Assembly (NCBI GenBank): GCA_027922465.2
Contig: BQMF02000254.1
Coordinates: forward strand, 414,613 to 478,612
DNA from: Turritopsis dohrnii
Taxonomy: Eukaryota; Cnidaria; Hydrozoa; Anthoathecata; Oceaniidae
DNA length: 64,000 nucleotides
Direction of reading: 5' to 3'
Shown here: positions 14,501 through 26,300 of the stretch, in pieces
Position numbering within the stretch: the first letter of the stretch is position 1
Layout: the number at the start of each line of letters is the position of its first letter
Translations under genes and position numbers: made by a program
The notes under the pieces: generated by a model
Seen by the model: the letters and a program-made list of their open reading frames with translations, nothing else
Databases searched by the model: none
Told to the model about the DNA's origin: nothing

Positions 14501-16167
14501 AACTTACCGAACACTTTCTCTTATCGTTGCATCTGCAAACCTGGTTACCAAGGAGACGGATTGACATGTGATAAAGTTATTCACGAAGAAAGTCATGAGT
14601 GTAAGTCTTTTATTAAATGTTTAAACCAATAGCTTCTAGACGAAGAAAAACAATTGTCAATCAATCATGAAAAGTCTAATCATGCTTCACTCCATAATCC
14701 CATATGTTGTCCTGTAACGTGCCGATAACTTATTAAAAATCGCTGACGACTCCGTAAGAATTACCAAAGATTCCGTGAAGACTGCCGATTATTTAATCCC
14801 ACTTGTTGTTTCAGGGTCTGATGAAGCGATCATCATCGTGTCTGTTATGTTTGCAGTGTGTTTCGTTGTCATCGTCGCTTTGATCGCTTTCCTGTGTATT
14901 AAACGAGTCAAGCCGTCGTCAAGGTTAGTGAAGCATGTGTATATGCACGGTTGCTCGTGAATCGCGTTTCACGGCAGTTCGAGAAACTCTTGTAAAGGCT
15001 TGATTTTTAATTATTCACCCCACATGAGTCTCCTTGATCATAACAAAGAAAACCATGTTACTAATAGACCTTTCCCGAATTTCTGCTGAATTGTGGCCGA
15101 GTTTCATAGCTAACCTCGATTTCATGCGATTCATTGTTTCACTGATTTCATTACTTTGTAACTTAAGTCCCTATTATTCCAAATTCCCATTCGAATAAGT
15201 TATCGTGCCTAACCTCGCTTTTAAAATTCAAACTACTTCAGTTCAGTTTGAAAGCGAGGTTACACACGATAACTCGCCCATAATACAGCGTTCAAACAGA
15301 AATTCGGAAAGTGTTCTATTTTATTTTCATCTATCATCTAATACTATGCCCGTCAGAAGATCACTGCGATTAAGAGCATTGTTATATAAATAATGTGTAT
15401 TAAATAATGCACTCCTGCGCAGTGATTTTTCATCTATCATCTAATACCATGCCCGTCAGAAGATCACCGCAAATAAGAGCATTTTTATATAAATAATGTG
15501 TATATTTCTATGGAAATGCACTCCTGCGCAGTGATTTTTCAAAAAATTTGCTCACTGTGTGATCGGCCTTGATTTTGATTTTCACTGAAAAATTTTAATT
15601 TTAAGCGATTTCAAAGAAAGAGATAATGGATGAACGCGTTATTTTTGTTTTTTAGTTACAACACTGGTATGGGTAAACAAGGCTATGATAATTATTACGA
15701 TTCCAAGAAGATCGAAGCTGATGAAAAGAATATCAGATTACAAATGTATATGTCAGCAGATCTCTCACCACAACAAACAAGATATGACAAAGTGCCGGCA
15801 CCGATGAACTATGAGGTAAATATTTTCTAAAGCCTCTATTTACTTCACGTAGCTGATCTTACCTTGTGGTCTAAAATATATTTGACTAGGTTTATTTCAT
15901 GCACTTTTGACGGGTTTAAATTGAAACCGTTTCTCATTGATTTGTATGTCGGAGTAATATTTCGACCTTTTTGAAACCACTACACTGCACACTCAAGAGT
16001 CATTTTTGAAAATGAGATTTTGTTGCAATAATAAGCATCCACAGGAGGAATGTTTAAAAGTCTGATCGAACTCGTCAGTGTGTACATCAGGCCTTACGAT
16101 AGACTGGTATGAATTTTTATTTCAGGCGGATGAAAAGCAGAAGGGCGTGACAACAATGCAGATGTGA
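2562..16167 (+). CDS. Type I membrane protein: D8C modules, Thr-rich stalk, SEA, EGF-Ca, transmembrane, short tail (multi-exon)
   Basis: Exons read as 2562-2718, 3151-3378, 3503-3769, 3892-4053, 4130-about 4794, 5233-5286, 5369-5508, 13504-13562, 13610-13879, 14451-14600, 14815-14923, 15656-15815 and 16126-16167 (stop). Apart from the 4130 exon, all junctions are GT/AG and phase-compatible. Exons 3-4 give a uromodulin/OIT3-like D8C module ending in NCGGFYVY; exons 1-2 resemble another D8C end (NCGRFYVH). Positions 4140-4420 encode a Thr-rich, O-glycosylation-type stalk, followed by a second Cys-rich D8C (HPNDTD, CSCSTRQ) that stops early. Exons from 5369 to 13879 form a SEA domain (GSIIVHYQV). 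14451-14600 is a calcium-binding EGF ([10 protein letters not shown]), 14815-14923 a membrane span followed by KRVK, and the tail is Tyr-rich (DNYYDSK). It is likely a mucin-like cell-surface receptor or adhesion protein. The 4130 exon does not join the 5233 exon in a clear phase, so two transcripts or a missed exon are possible. The signal peptide was not found. Confidence 0.75.
4795..5232. other. Intron or inter-exon gap after the second D8C module
   Basis: No exon that completes the second D8C (a Cys-Gly-Gly-Phe/Tyr block) could be read here. A lone gcgtttatta motif near 5196 resembles the MITE at 31280-31723. Otherwise I see nothing in this stretch. Confidence 0.3.
5857..5895 (+). repeat. 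Left TIR of the P-like transposon
   Basis: A 39-bp sequence identical to the reverse complement of 13216-13254. It begins CTAGGAGGATAG and has a purine-rich centre. Homology between the two ends stops just inside this block. Confidence 0.9.
6116..7763 (+). CDS. Accessory protein of the P-like transposon (acidic N-terminus, C2HC finger, transposase-tail-like region)
   Basis: Three exons (6116-6443, 6567-6644, 6787-7763) join in consistent phase 1 with good GT/AG sites to give about 460 residues. The start has an A-rich context and follows the left TIR closely. Residues 1-75 are strongly acidic. Around residue 90 lies a single zinc-finger-like CSVC...H...C motif. The large third exon is helical. 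Its C-terminal half has a CYVAGFIV segment followed by a GGLVIVND segment, which resembles patterns I associate with the tails of P/THAP9-type transposases. It has no DDE-type core that I can see. It could be a DNA-binding or regulatory subunit, or a detached C-terminal transposase module. Its position inside the TIRs, convergent with the transposase, argues that it belongs to the element. The exact family is not recognised. Confidence 0.7.
7764..9214. repeat. Region between the convergent transposon genes, with a MITE-like repeat
   Basis: No gene is visible. About 8009-8737 looks like a small inverted-repeat element. Its ends (ttatcccggcgggtaaat and, inverted, cccactgggttataa) are similar, and it contains the motif 'aaaaatcactgc...gagtg...tttctatagaaat'. 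The same motif recurs, inverted, at 15500-15556. Both 3' UTRs and poly(A) sites of the two flanking genes should lie here. Confidence 0.4.
9215..12515 (-). CDS. P-superfamily transposase with ZAD/THAP-like zinc-finger N-terminus
   Basis: Five exons on the minus strand (12515-10629, 10534-10373, 10289-10101, 9873-9738, 9513-9215) join with GT/AG sites in consistent phase, giving about 890 residues with no internal stop. I chose the ATG at 12515 because the zinc-finger region follows at once; an in-frame ATG at 12590 also exists. The N-terminus has paired CRLC and CNGC motifs like a ZAD/THAP-type DNA-binding finger. The middle holds an RNase H-like core: a [10 protein letters not shown] segment, then [11 protein letters not shown], then [10 protein letters not shown]. 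The last exon has [13 protein letters not shown] followed by GG and NPT, a hallmark of P/THAP9-type transposase tails. The catalytic product would be cut-and-paste transposition at the flanking TIRs. It appears intact. Confidence 0.85.
13216..13254 (-). repeat. Right TIR of the P-like transposon
   Basis: The exact inverse of 5857-5895, ending ...CTATCCTCCTAG. It is followed at once by the AGCTATG(C) target duplication at 13255-13261/2. Confidence 0.9.
13300..13400. repeat. Right half of an older repeat into which the P-like element inserted
   Basis: The motif gttgcttata/gttgcttaa recurs here and, on the other side of the transposon, at about 5640-5735. The outer ends (cgttataagcaacacg inverted here, ttttttataagcag at about 5645) look like degenerate TIRs. 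A related motif occurs at 41480-41525. This suggests a small MITE that was already in the intron. Confidence 0.35.
15328..15540. repeat. Two-copy tandem repeat of about 100 bp in an intron
   Basis: A unit containing 'catctatcatctaata', 'atgcccgtcagaagatcac', 'tataaataatgtgtat' and 'gcactcctgcgcagtgattt' occurs twice in direct tandem, with few differences, in the intron before the exon at 15656. The unit end resembles, inverted, the repeat at 8029-8085. Confidence 0.75.
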
Positions 16168-18960
16168 ATGTATAACGTCATCATAACCTCGTTTTGAGAT
16201 TTCATGAACAGTCTCGAGATTATTTCAACAATATCATGCTATATCAATATCTATGTCTTCTCACAATTTGCATGGCTACTCTAAGTTTACGCCACTCTTT
16301 TAATGCCTCCTCTGATCAACGCCCTTCAATATGCGCCCAATTAGATTTTGAATTAAATCTTATAATCTCCCGATCGTGACTTGAAACTGCAAATTTTAGC
16401 ACAGATGGTTATCACATTTCCAAATAACTTATCTTTCAAACCCGACCAATGAATTGCCGGAAGAAAGTTGTGTGGATGATTGAGTTTATATTTTCCTCGT
16501 TTTCATTGAGACGTCTGGGATTATCAAGTAAACTTTCTTCTATAAAAAATCTAGGAAACATGTTTCATGTAATTTCTGTATATATTATAATCTGCATTAT
16601 TTTACCCCCTGAAACACGGGCAGAACAGGGAGGGGGGGGGGGTGCCTTATATTCTACACGTATCCATTTCAAATTTTGTATAAAGTTTATGAATAAGGAA
16701 TTTCGTCAAATTTTATGTTGTTGATTTATCACCCAATACAAAAACAGTCGATGAGAAGAAATATATAAATCTTGACGACCTTTTGACGTTCTTTTGACGT
16801 CTATTTGATTACTAAAATGCACAGCCTTTCTTATCACCTCCAGTCACACTCGCCACTTTTGTCCGACAAAGGTTTCTACAATAAACGTGTAATTTTTGAA
16901 ACTGGTAATGTAGGATTAAAAAAATTGTTTTTTAACAGATTTTTTTTCAGGGATTTTTTACAGCCTGGTGAAGAGACCTGGCGATTACGAAGATTGCGAC
17001 GCTTAAAATTCAGTGTAATCGTCGTAGTCGTCTAATATGAACACGTCAGAATCGTCATAAACGCCTGGCGATTTCGACGATGAATTATCGATAATTACTC
17101 TGACATTTTGAAATGTGAAAATATTTTTTTTTCAGGGGTATAACTTGCAAACCAATATGAACATTCAACTTAAGTTGAAGATGCTATTAACCTAATGTTA
17201 CAGAACCATTACTACATGCAGGATACTGCGTGTAACATGTCAAGAAGAACCAATAATATTTTTGGAGACAAGAATGTATCGATGAAAAAAAAAAATGTCT
17301 AATCTCCCTTATAAATCATGGTATAATTCTAATAGTCTGATCGAATATTTTCATCTTGAAAAACTCGTAATTTTACAAAGCATTTGAAAGAAGAAGAAAG
17401 CTTTATTGAAACATCTGGATTAATAAGAGCATGAATATCATATGGGGAGGATAGGTGGTTTGACCATGATGATTTTCAATACTATGACACGAATTCAAAA
17501 ATTCAAAATTATTTCACAACACGTGCTGTGTTACACTAGCCTGTAGCAACGCTAAAATAATTAACCTTTTCATGAAATACATCATTGTATACATCGCCTC
17601 GTTTCTAAGTTTATGGATTATTACATGCTTAACCTTACTGAAACAGTTTCGTGAAAAAAGTTGTTTTTTTCCTTGAGGTGTATTGAAATTCAGTTTGAAA
17701 ACGAGACGTTGTTTGTTGTGACGTAATTCATGAGAGTTCTATTCAAAACAGCAAAAACCTCACTTTCAAGTTGTACAATTATAACATTTCGCTTTATGGA
17801 AGGAAGCGATATATCAGTTTATCATTCCTAAGTACGTGTATAATTAAAGAAATAAATAAATAAATAGAAACGAGTGGTATTTAAGAAAAGAAGCACGGAA
17901 AAGCTTCAGGAGATGTCAAGGTTTGGTTGAAGCAAGCGGTTTGAAGCCTCTGTATGATGCATGATTGGTGTGCAAAATAGGTTGTAGAAATGGATTGGTA
18001 CCTAAAGCACGGACAAACAAATAAGAAGACATAATTTTCAATACGAGGCTGAACTGGAAAAGGTTCAGAAAGGAGGACTTCGATATCCACGTCATAACTT
18101 ATGAAACATATCTAGCCTCGTTTCTAAGTTGATTGAAGCAGTTATCTTTTAAAACATGAAAGGCTAGATTCATCTCACACATTTTTCTTTCACATTTCAA
18201 AAACAAAGCATCAGAAGACATTCTCTTCCTAAATAAATTCCATGATGACGTTAAATGTTTTCATGTCTCGATAAGTAAGTAATTATAAGTAAACATTTGT
18301 AGCTAAACTAATTTAAATATCAAGGTTAATTTCTTCTGTACGCACATCCCTCCCACATTCCACCTTATATACACCATACCACAAAATAGCTTGCTTATAA
18401 GAATTCAACACGGGTAAATCGCAGTAAAAAAATGGCTTAAAAGTAAACATGAGATACCTCTATTATGTAAACATGACCAACATGGAAACGAGCTCGGGAT
18501 GAATTTCCGATGAGCTTCCTTCCAGATCTTAGTGATTTCAAAAGTATAGGTTGAAAACGAGGCAATGAATATAGGGACTCTGCGTGAGAAACCACTTGAG
18601 CTGATGTTAGATGTCTTCATCATAATTTATCTGACGTGACTTTGGCAGCGTTCAACTCAGGCGCATTAAATGACAACAGAGTTAAAGTTTCCGGTGACTT
18701 GAAAAAAAGAGGCTAGTTAAATAACTGTTATAGCTGTCTTCAAACATGACCATGATCCTGTTTGTTTTCCTTTGTAGGATTCTTCTGGTGATTTTAGACT
18801 CGATACAAAACAAATTGAAAAATTTTAGATATAGTAATTTATCAGGTGCTTATCCTTGGTGATATCACTTTGTGCCTTGCGAGGACGTTATAGGGGTTGC
18901 TTGTATACATTTTTGTTTTTGTGTAATATACTTATAAAAAAGAAAATAAAAAAAGATGCC
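16168..18960. other. Intergenic stretch downstream of the D8C/SEA gene
   Basis: No convincing gene is seen. It holds a G10 run near 16630, a short A-rich aaataaat microsatellite near 17845, and a block at 18607-18750 that is repeated, diverged, at about 19050-19180. Numerous short open frames have no recognisable domains and low-complexity composition. Confidence 0.4.
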
Positions 18961-19049
18961 CAACCTCGTACGCAGGTTCTTCGCCGCCGTCCGTATTATC
19001 GAAATTATAAAAATTATCGAAAAGGCAAGAAACCCTGGGCACAAGGTTG
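18961..19049. mobile_element. Solo hairpin unit related to the Mutator-like TIR at 53026/55115
   Basis: Beginning caacctcg and ending caaggttg, this 89-bp block matches the right TIR of the 53026-55184 element in diverged form (acgcaggttcttc, ccgtccgtattatcg, aaaaggcaagaaaccctgg). An extra AT-rich insertion sits in its middle. It is self-complementary, so it may be a solo TIR or minimal derivative of the same family. Confidence 0.6.
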
Positions 19050-19531
19050 GTTAGATGCCTTCATCATAACTTATCTGACTTGACTTCGGTAGCGTTTAAC
19101 TCAGGCGAATTAAATGAAAATTTCAAAAAGAGGCTAGTGTTAAATAACTGTTAAAGCTGTCTTTCATGACCAACATGAAAACGAGGTCTGCATTCAGCGA
19201 AGACTGAATACAGTTCCTGATGAATTTCTATTGAGTCTTTATTTATCACAACGATCACAGCCTCGTTTCAGATCTTAGTGATTTCAAAACTACAGCAGGT
19301 TAATGAAAACATTTATGAGGAATTCCTCCAATCAAATTATCGGAAAAAATACACTTGAAAACGAGGCAGTGAATATAGGAGGGAGGCAGTCATACAATAC
19401 AACGGACATTTTATTTCAGGCTTCTTCATGTTGAAATAAGAAACATGAACAACACTTTACATTCAATAATATTTCTTCCATAAACCAAACATGACCAGAT
19501 TGCATAACACAAACTCATAACCTTCAATGCA

Positions 19532-20083
19532 GCGACTCTGCTGGGGGTCTGCACACTTGTTCATAAATGTTGTCGGCTGTGTGTGTGTGTTAGAAAAAAG
19601 TTTCTTTGAAGAGGAAAACACCACGCTATTATTAAAACATTTTATAGAACAGTGAAACTTTTCAAAGTCAACATCAGGTATGGTTAAAACATAATGAATC
19701 AAGGAGCGACTCTGCGGGGGGTCTACAATAAATTGCTAAACTGTGAAATAAACAATTTCGTAAATAAATAAATAAATAAATTCTAGAATCTTCATGTATT
19801 AATAGAAAAACTTTTCTGACTTAAAAACATCAACTTGTAACAAAATTCAAACACGAAACAGAAACGATTTGTTCTTACAGTAGCGACTCTGCGGGGGGTC
19901 TTTTTCTTCTATTAGATAATTGCATCAACTGTATTTGGAGTCTGGACACGAAGTTGATATAAGTTAACATATGATTAATAAAAAATGAATTAAGTTCATC
20001 AATAAATAAATAAATACAAGTATGAAAACTAAACAAACATGAAACGAAAGATTTTTTTTGCGTTAGCGACTCTGCGGGGGGTC
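19532..20083. repeat. Four degenerate repeats of about 175 bp with a conserved GC-rich core
   Basis: The core gcgactctgcggggggtct occurs at about 19532 (with one change), 19704, 19880 and 20063. It is separated by A+T-rich spacers of about 150-160 bp that share motifs such as ataaataaataaat. On the minus strand each core is preceded by AG, giving AG|ACCCCC. The repeats lie just beyond the last ankyrin exon of the minus-strand gene. Function is unknown. Confidence 0.7.
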
Positions 20084-20371
20084 TTTCTTTCAATAGGATA
20101 ATCGCATTAATTGTTTTGGTAGTTTGGGTACGAAGTTGGTAAATTAAGATGGTAATTATAATTGCCTCAATAACAGAAAGTGTTTTAATATGTGTAAATA
20201 AATAAATTTAAATATATACAATTAAAAATGTCATCACGGATGGTTCCTACAACAAAAACAAAACATCATTAGCGTGTTGTCATGGTAACGATAGGAAACT
20301 TTTCATTAAAATAGTCTTTTCCATCCAACTTTTTTCTGATAAAAACATTTCAATGAAATATTTACTTACTT

Positions 20372-23300
20372 TTAGTGTTGAAGAAGAAATTCCCTTATTC
20401 GTTTCTTCTTTTCATCGTCACGTCTCCACTGACACGCCACATCATATGCAGTGTCGCCATAACTATCTTTAATATGACGATCTGCTCCGTGACGTATCAG
20501 GAGTTTAACACATTCGAAATGACCATTCGCTGATGCGTAGTGAAGTGGTGTTCTGTTGTCGTTATCTTGTTTGTTGATGAGATAATGAGGTGCGGATTTT
20601 AAAAGGAGGGAGAGACAATCGAAATAATTATTAGATGCAGCTAGATGAAGTGCTGTTCGTCCATAGTCGTTCGTTGCTTCTATATCTGAACCTCTCTCAA
20701 GTAATAATCGAACAATCGATGGTTTGTCGCAAGAAGAAGCATGCATTAAAAGTGTCCATCCACTACCACCCCTCATCTTCACGATCGATGGAGAGATTGT
20801 GAGGTGGTGTTCGATGGATGACACGTCGCCATTCCAGATAAGACGTCGAAGATCTAAAATAAATGAAAAATAAATGATAAAAAGAATGAAGAATAATCGA
20901 AATAAAAATAGATTTTAAATGGAAAGAAATTCTAAACAACTAATAATTAATAATTATAACAAATAAAAATAAAAAGTAAAACTAAATAAAAAAGGTTTTA
21001 GAATTTATCAGAAATTTTGTGAAATGACAACGTTCATTTTGTGGGATTATTTTCTAAACCAATCAAAAGAACTGACGTTTTATGATGCGTACCTCCCCTG
21101 GTGAATCGCAAAGGTGACGCAAGTGGAGTAGGTGGTTGTGGAACGCCGCGGATGGGTGCACCCACCACCTATGACGTCATAGCAAAACTTAATGACGTGT
21201 ATCTCTTTAAGTGTTTGTCACAGACATATGGTTCTATATATCATTTTAATCAGCTTTTCAAGCTCTAACTGATGGTAAATAAATCTTAAAGCGAAATGAA
21301 TCTTCATAATTTCTGTACGTTCTGGATCCGAAAATTGGTAAGCCAGATACGTTTCCAATTCAAAATGTGATCGAGCAATAGAAATATTAAATGAAATGAA
21401 TTTTCGAAATTTCCATTTGTTCAAAAGCAGATCAGGATCTGAAAATATTCTACATTCTTGCCAACCATGCTAACGCGAGTGGAATCGTTGAAAATTGTTA
21501 AACCAAAAGAATCACATAACATCTACAGAAATGAAAACCCGATCAAAGATTTTTTTACCTTGTTGCTAAAGATATTTGTATGAGAAGTTAGAACATTTGT
21601 TTATTCAGATTCAAACATATGAATAATTTAAAATCAATAACACCAGCACCACCGATGCTTACAAGTCTTCAATCCAACTGAACGACGAGAAAATAATCGA
21701 ACTATACTTGGCGGGAAGAAAAAGAACTTAATCTATTGTCATTTTATTCGAAAATCTACACAGGCAGAGTTAATAATGTTCGAAACTTATACATGGTTCA
21801 AATCACATGACAAAAACAAAAGAATGACATGAAAGCAACTTGGAAGGAGAGAGGACTTCGGTTAAAACTGAAAAAACGAGGACATTTAACATTCATTTCA
21901 TTAAACAGATTTATTTAAAAAATACGTTATCACCGCTAGAAAAAAACTCCAGAGATACTATCGAAAAAATATAGTTCTCTAAAATCGAAGTTTGCATAGA
22001 GCTTAACCATCAAAATTAGCGATAGTGGCCGAAAAGCGAACTTGTTGCACGTTTTAGGGTTTAGATATTGTAAAATCGAAAACACGAGGTCTATTCGTGA
22101 AAGTGCGAAACCTTTCAAACAGCTTCATAATTTATGATTTTGGAAAAACACTCATTTTTCAAGCTTTAACGCCCATTAACGCAAACACCCTCTTCGCAAT
22201 AAAGGAATTTATGAATCTCTTATGAATTGCAAACACAGTTTCATTCCGTTATCTAGGGTATCCCCTAAACATTGTCCAGAGGACACAACGAAGCCAAATC
22301 AGCTGAGTCAGGCAAAATTAGACGGTTAAACGACAAGTTCTATTACGATGTATAAGCTAACTTAACATTCATCACAATTCATTTTACAATCAGAAGATAT
22401 ATGGCTACAACGTAGCATAAATAATCTTGATTTCATTTTGGATATTGATTTCCATGACTATAAGAACTTAAATAGAACATTCACGATTCTGTGCCAATGG
22501 CTTTCAAAGATTTTCAGTACTAGTTAAAGTGAACTTCATGAATTAAGGACATGTAATTAGAGAAAGAATAGATACATACAAACGAAGCGAAAGTTTATTA
22601 CAAGTCAATTAACACTGTGTTTAAACAGGAATATGGGAAAGATCTGTTTCATTTCTTTTTTACCTGTTAACAATAAACATTGTTTGAGAAAGAATTTCTC
22701 AACTGGTCTCCTTTCTGTAATCAGAGAACATACTGATAAGTAGAATTTCTTCATGTAATATTTGCATGAAAACACATATTCTATATTCTAAGTTTCGCAG
22801 AAAACAGAATAGTTTACGTAGCCTCATTTATATCGAAAATCTTAAGTCTTAAATCTTAAGTAATTTGACTATATCAAATAAATCATACATACCAGCGAAA
22901 GTGTATTCTTTAGATGAAGATGACGTAACTTCCGTGTTTGATGGTTGGCTATTACGAAAAAGATGACAACGTTAGAATTAGCGGAACTACTTAAACATGC
23001 AAACAAAGTACTGATGGCTAAACATCATCAGAAGCACTTTATGTGAAGATTACTTCTGTTAATTTTATAAACAAAATAAAATAAAGTATACCTTCTAGCA
23101 TTACTCGATGAGGACTCCTTAGGAGGTGCAGATAAGAGCGGAGAAGACGTAGTTTGACTAGGCAAGTTTGATGGTTGACTATATAGAAAAAACCAAAACA
23201 TTATATAAGCATTATAAGCAATAATATATAAAGAACAGCGTTGATAACAAAGTATACCTTCGAGTAATATTCGACGGGTAATGTATCTCAGCTGGTGCAG

Positions 23301-26300
23301 ACAGTATGCCTCCGTATTTACTGATGGCATGTATTACGAATTTACATTTTAATTGATTTTCTATAGTTAATTGGACTCTGTTGCCATGGAAAAGTGGATG
23401 TATGATATCGTATTCTTCACTAGCTTGCGATGTATCTGCCGACATTTTCGTCCTTGCCACTTGAAATGAATTGCCAGGATGAACCCAGGTGAGTTCTATG
23501 GAATTATCAGATGACATTTGTCCCAGAAGATCTTGTACAGGTTCTGGCTGCATGAAGCTAAAGACACAAATGATAAACACTGTCAAATACAACTATACTA
23601 AAATGCTATGTATACGTATACTTGGATCAACAGAAAGTGTTCAGAATTCAAAGTGTTCAAAAACAACAGGAACATAAATAGATCAAAACAAAACCTAAAA
23701 AGTTGAATTAATATTTTTCCTACTGTATAACTGAAACGAAATATTTCAGGAAATATTTCTATTTCAAAGTTTCAAAGAGGATAATGAAAACTGCTTTTCA
23801 ACAAGTAAAGGAACAACTGAATACCGTGACGCAGCATTTTCATCTGGTTTAGGTTTATTTGGCACCTCCACCAGCTCGGTAACTTTGCAGTAACTCTTGT
23901 GCTGGGAATGATTTTTGTTGATTTTGATGGTAGTTATCTTTGATTTACTGCAGTACGAGGAAACAGCGTGTGGAATTTGTTTATCGGGACTTTCAGTGAG
24001 TAAGTATGAGAACATATCCAGTAAACTGCCATCAGATGATTTATTTTCATGACATAAATTTTTGACAATGGTAGCCATCGATTCTTTATCATTTTCGCGA
24101 TTTGCCTGATAAGGAACAATCAAAACCAGATGGTCGGTGCAGCGAGAGACAACTTCAATAAAAAACTGCCTTCTGAAGTGCTCTTTAGGATTGATTAAAA
24201 CAACAACTTGCGAGCACTCCATTCCCCGGGATCCAGTGTAATCAGTGATTACTGCATGTGATTCCAGTGACTTCTTATCAAACGATTGATAATCAGAAGC
24301 ACCCGGTATGTAAAGCTTGCATTTCTTTTCCAAACAACTCAATGCAGACACACACAACTTGAATTCATTTTGTTCATTGCATATGATCATTCGTTTCTCA
24401 TTACTACTGGCTGTGCCGTAGCAGTGACGTTGTAAAGCAATGGATAACAAAGTGATTTTTTCTGCACAACCCAAGTCCTTAGAATCTTCATTTAAAAATA
24501 CCAAAACAGGTTGTCGACCTGATAGGTTATGCCCACAGTCCGTAGATTGTTGAAAAATAAAATCGGTTTCAATAGCTGATTTGGAACCCTGAAACTTTTC
24601 ATCGTGTTCTTGAGCAACTGAATCAAGCTTGTCTGGGTTCGAATGTTCCACTTGGAGTTCCTCATCATCGACTGAAAAAGGTTCTGTGTCAAAAGAAAGA
24701 TGTGACTTGTTTTCACTTCTTTGGCTGACGTAAGATGGATTGGAGGAGGAAGAGTCCTCAAATTGATTCGGTGAATTTCGATGACGTCTGAAATACTTTT
24801 TGAAAGATTTGAATCTTGATTTTGTGCCAGAAGGTGTTTTTTGATGTGGTTGCAATATTCTGTTTGGACGAGTGATTCCTTTCATTGATGTTTGAATGAT
24901 TTTTAAAACTTGATTGGTGGTTCGCATTGATAATGATAATGGAATAACTTCCATTCCACAGTCTTTATAACACTGGAAAGACTCGTGTTCAATTCTTTGG
25001 TTACCAACAACAGTAGCACGCCTTTTCTCCATTGAACGCATCGAAAATAAAATATGGGATTTGTTCAGGGATCCTTCATTTTGTTTGAATATGTTTTTCA
25101 GTGCAAGTGCTTCGACTGCATTTATGACTTCAGCATCAAGCTCATCAACAATCAGATGAAACCTCCTGCCTGAAGATTTCGCCTTCTCTATCATGGAAAG
25201 CAGCATGTTTGAAACAGTGAAAGGAATCTTTTTACTTCGGTTTCCACAAATTTGCTCAAATTCCTGTGATAGCCAGATTTCTACATCTTTACAATTTCCA
25301 AAAAGGACGTTTGCGTTTCCAGAACGGTCAGCATCTTTAATTTTCTGGAAAACATCTTCAAAGCCTTTCAGGTACAAGCTGTCATTATCAAATAATACAA
25401 AGTATATATTTACAGGCTCTGTTGCATGCTTCACCAAATGATCAAGAAGATATCTTGCCACTACAGACTTGCCAGAACCATATCCTCCAGTCACTATTTT
25501 CCACAGTTTCTTATGGAACACAACTTTTAACTGCTCTTTAGTAAGCCACATTAATAATATCTTTTCAGTGACTGTCCCACATAAAAGATCTGGTCCAATT
25601 TTTGTAATAGCCAGGAAACTGAAGACATAACTAACTGCAAGTACGAGCATATGGTGACTTTTGTTTGCAACATCAGATTGTTTTTTGATACGCTCAATCA
25701 AGGAATGCAAATCTTTAAGTTTCTCAGTCAAATCAGCTTCATAAATGTCATATTTGTTTAAAATAAGAGGGTTTTTACATTCATGTCCAATATTTGGTGC
25801 AGCTACTACATTGACATACGAGAGGTCTTCTCCAAGTAGTGGACTGAATAGATAGAAAAATAATCTGCAAAAGTTATCACCTGCCTTCAAGTCTTTCAGG
25901 GCTTCTTCTTCACTGTCAGCTTCACTGTGATGAATGATAAAGATGCATTCCTTTACATAATCAAACACTAGAAATTGTTGTTCTTCAGCAATGGATGAAG
26001 GTTCAATTCGCAGTTTATCACATATGTCATTAAGATCAAAATGAAGCATCTTAAAATGTTCAATAAGATTATAGTCTGTTATCAAAACTGTATTGGGTAA
26101 TTCAAATTTTGTTGCAACATCATAAAGTTTCCTTCTACACATATAAGCTGGTGGAAACCTAATATTCTCATTAAGCAAGTCAGTAACATCAATGCTGAAG
26201 TAATCTGCAAAAAAGTTTCTGCATTTCTCAGTGTAGTCATCAAACGACAATTTCGTGGTGGACAGTTTACCACTAGTGACAATGCTGACTTGCTCTGGCC

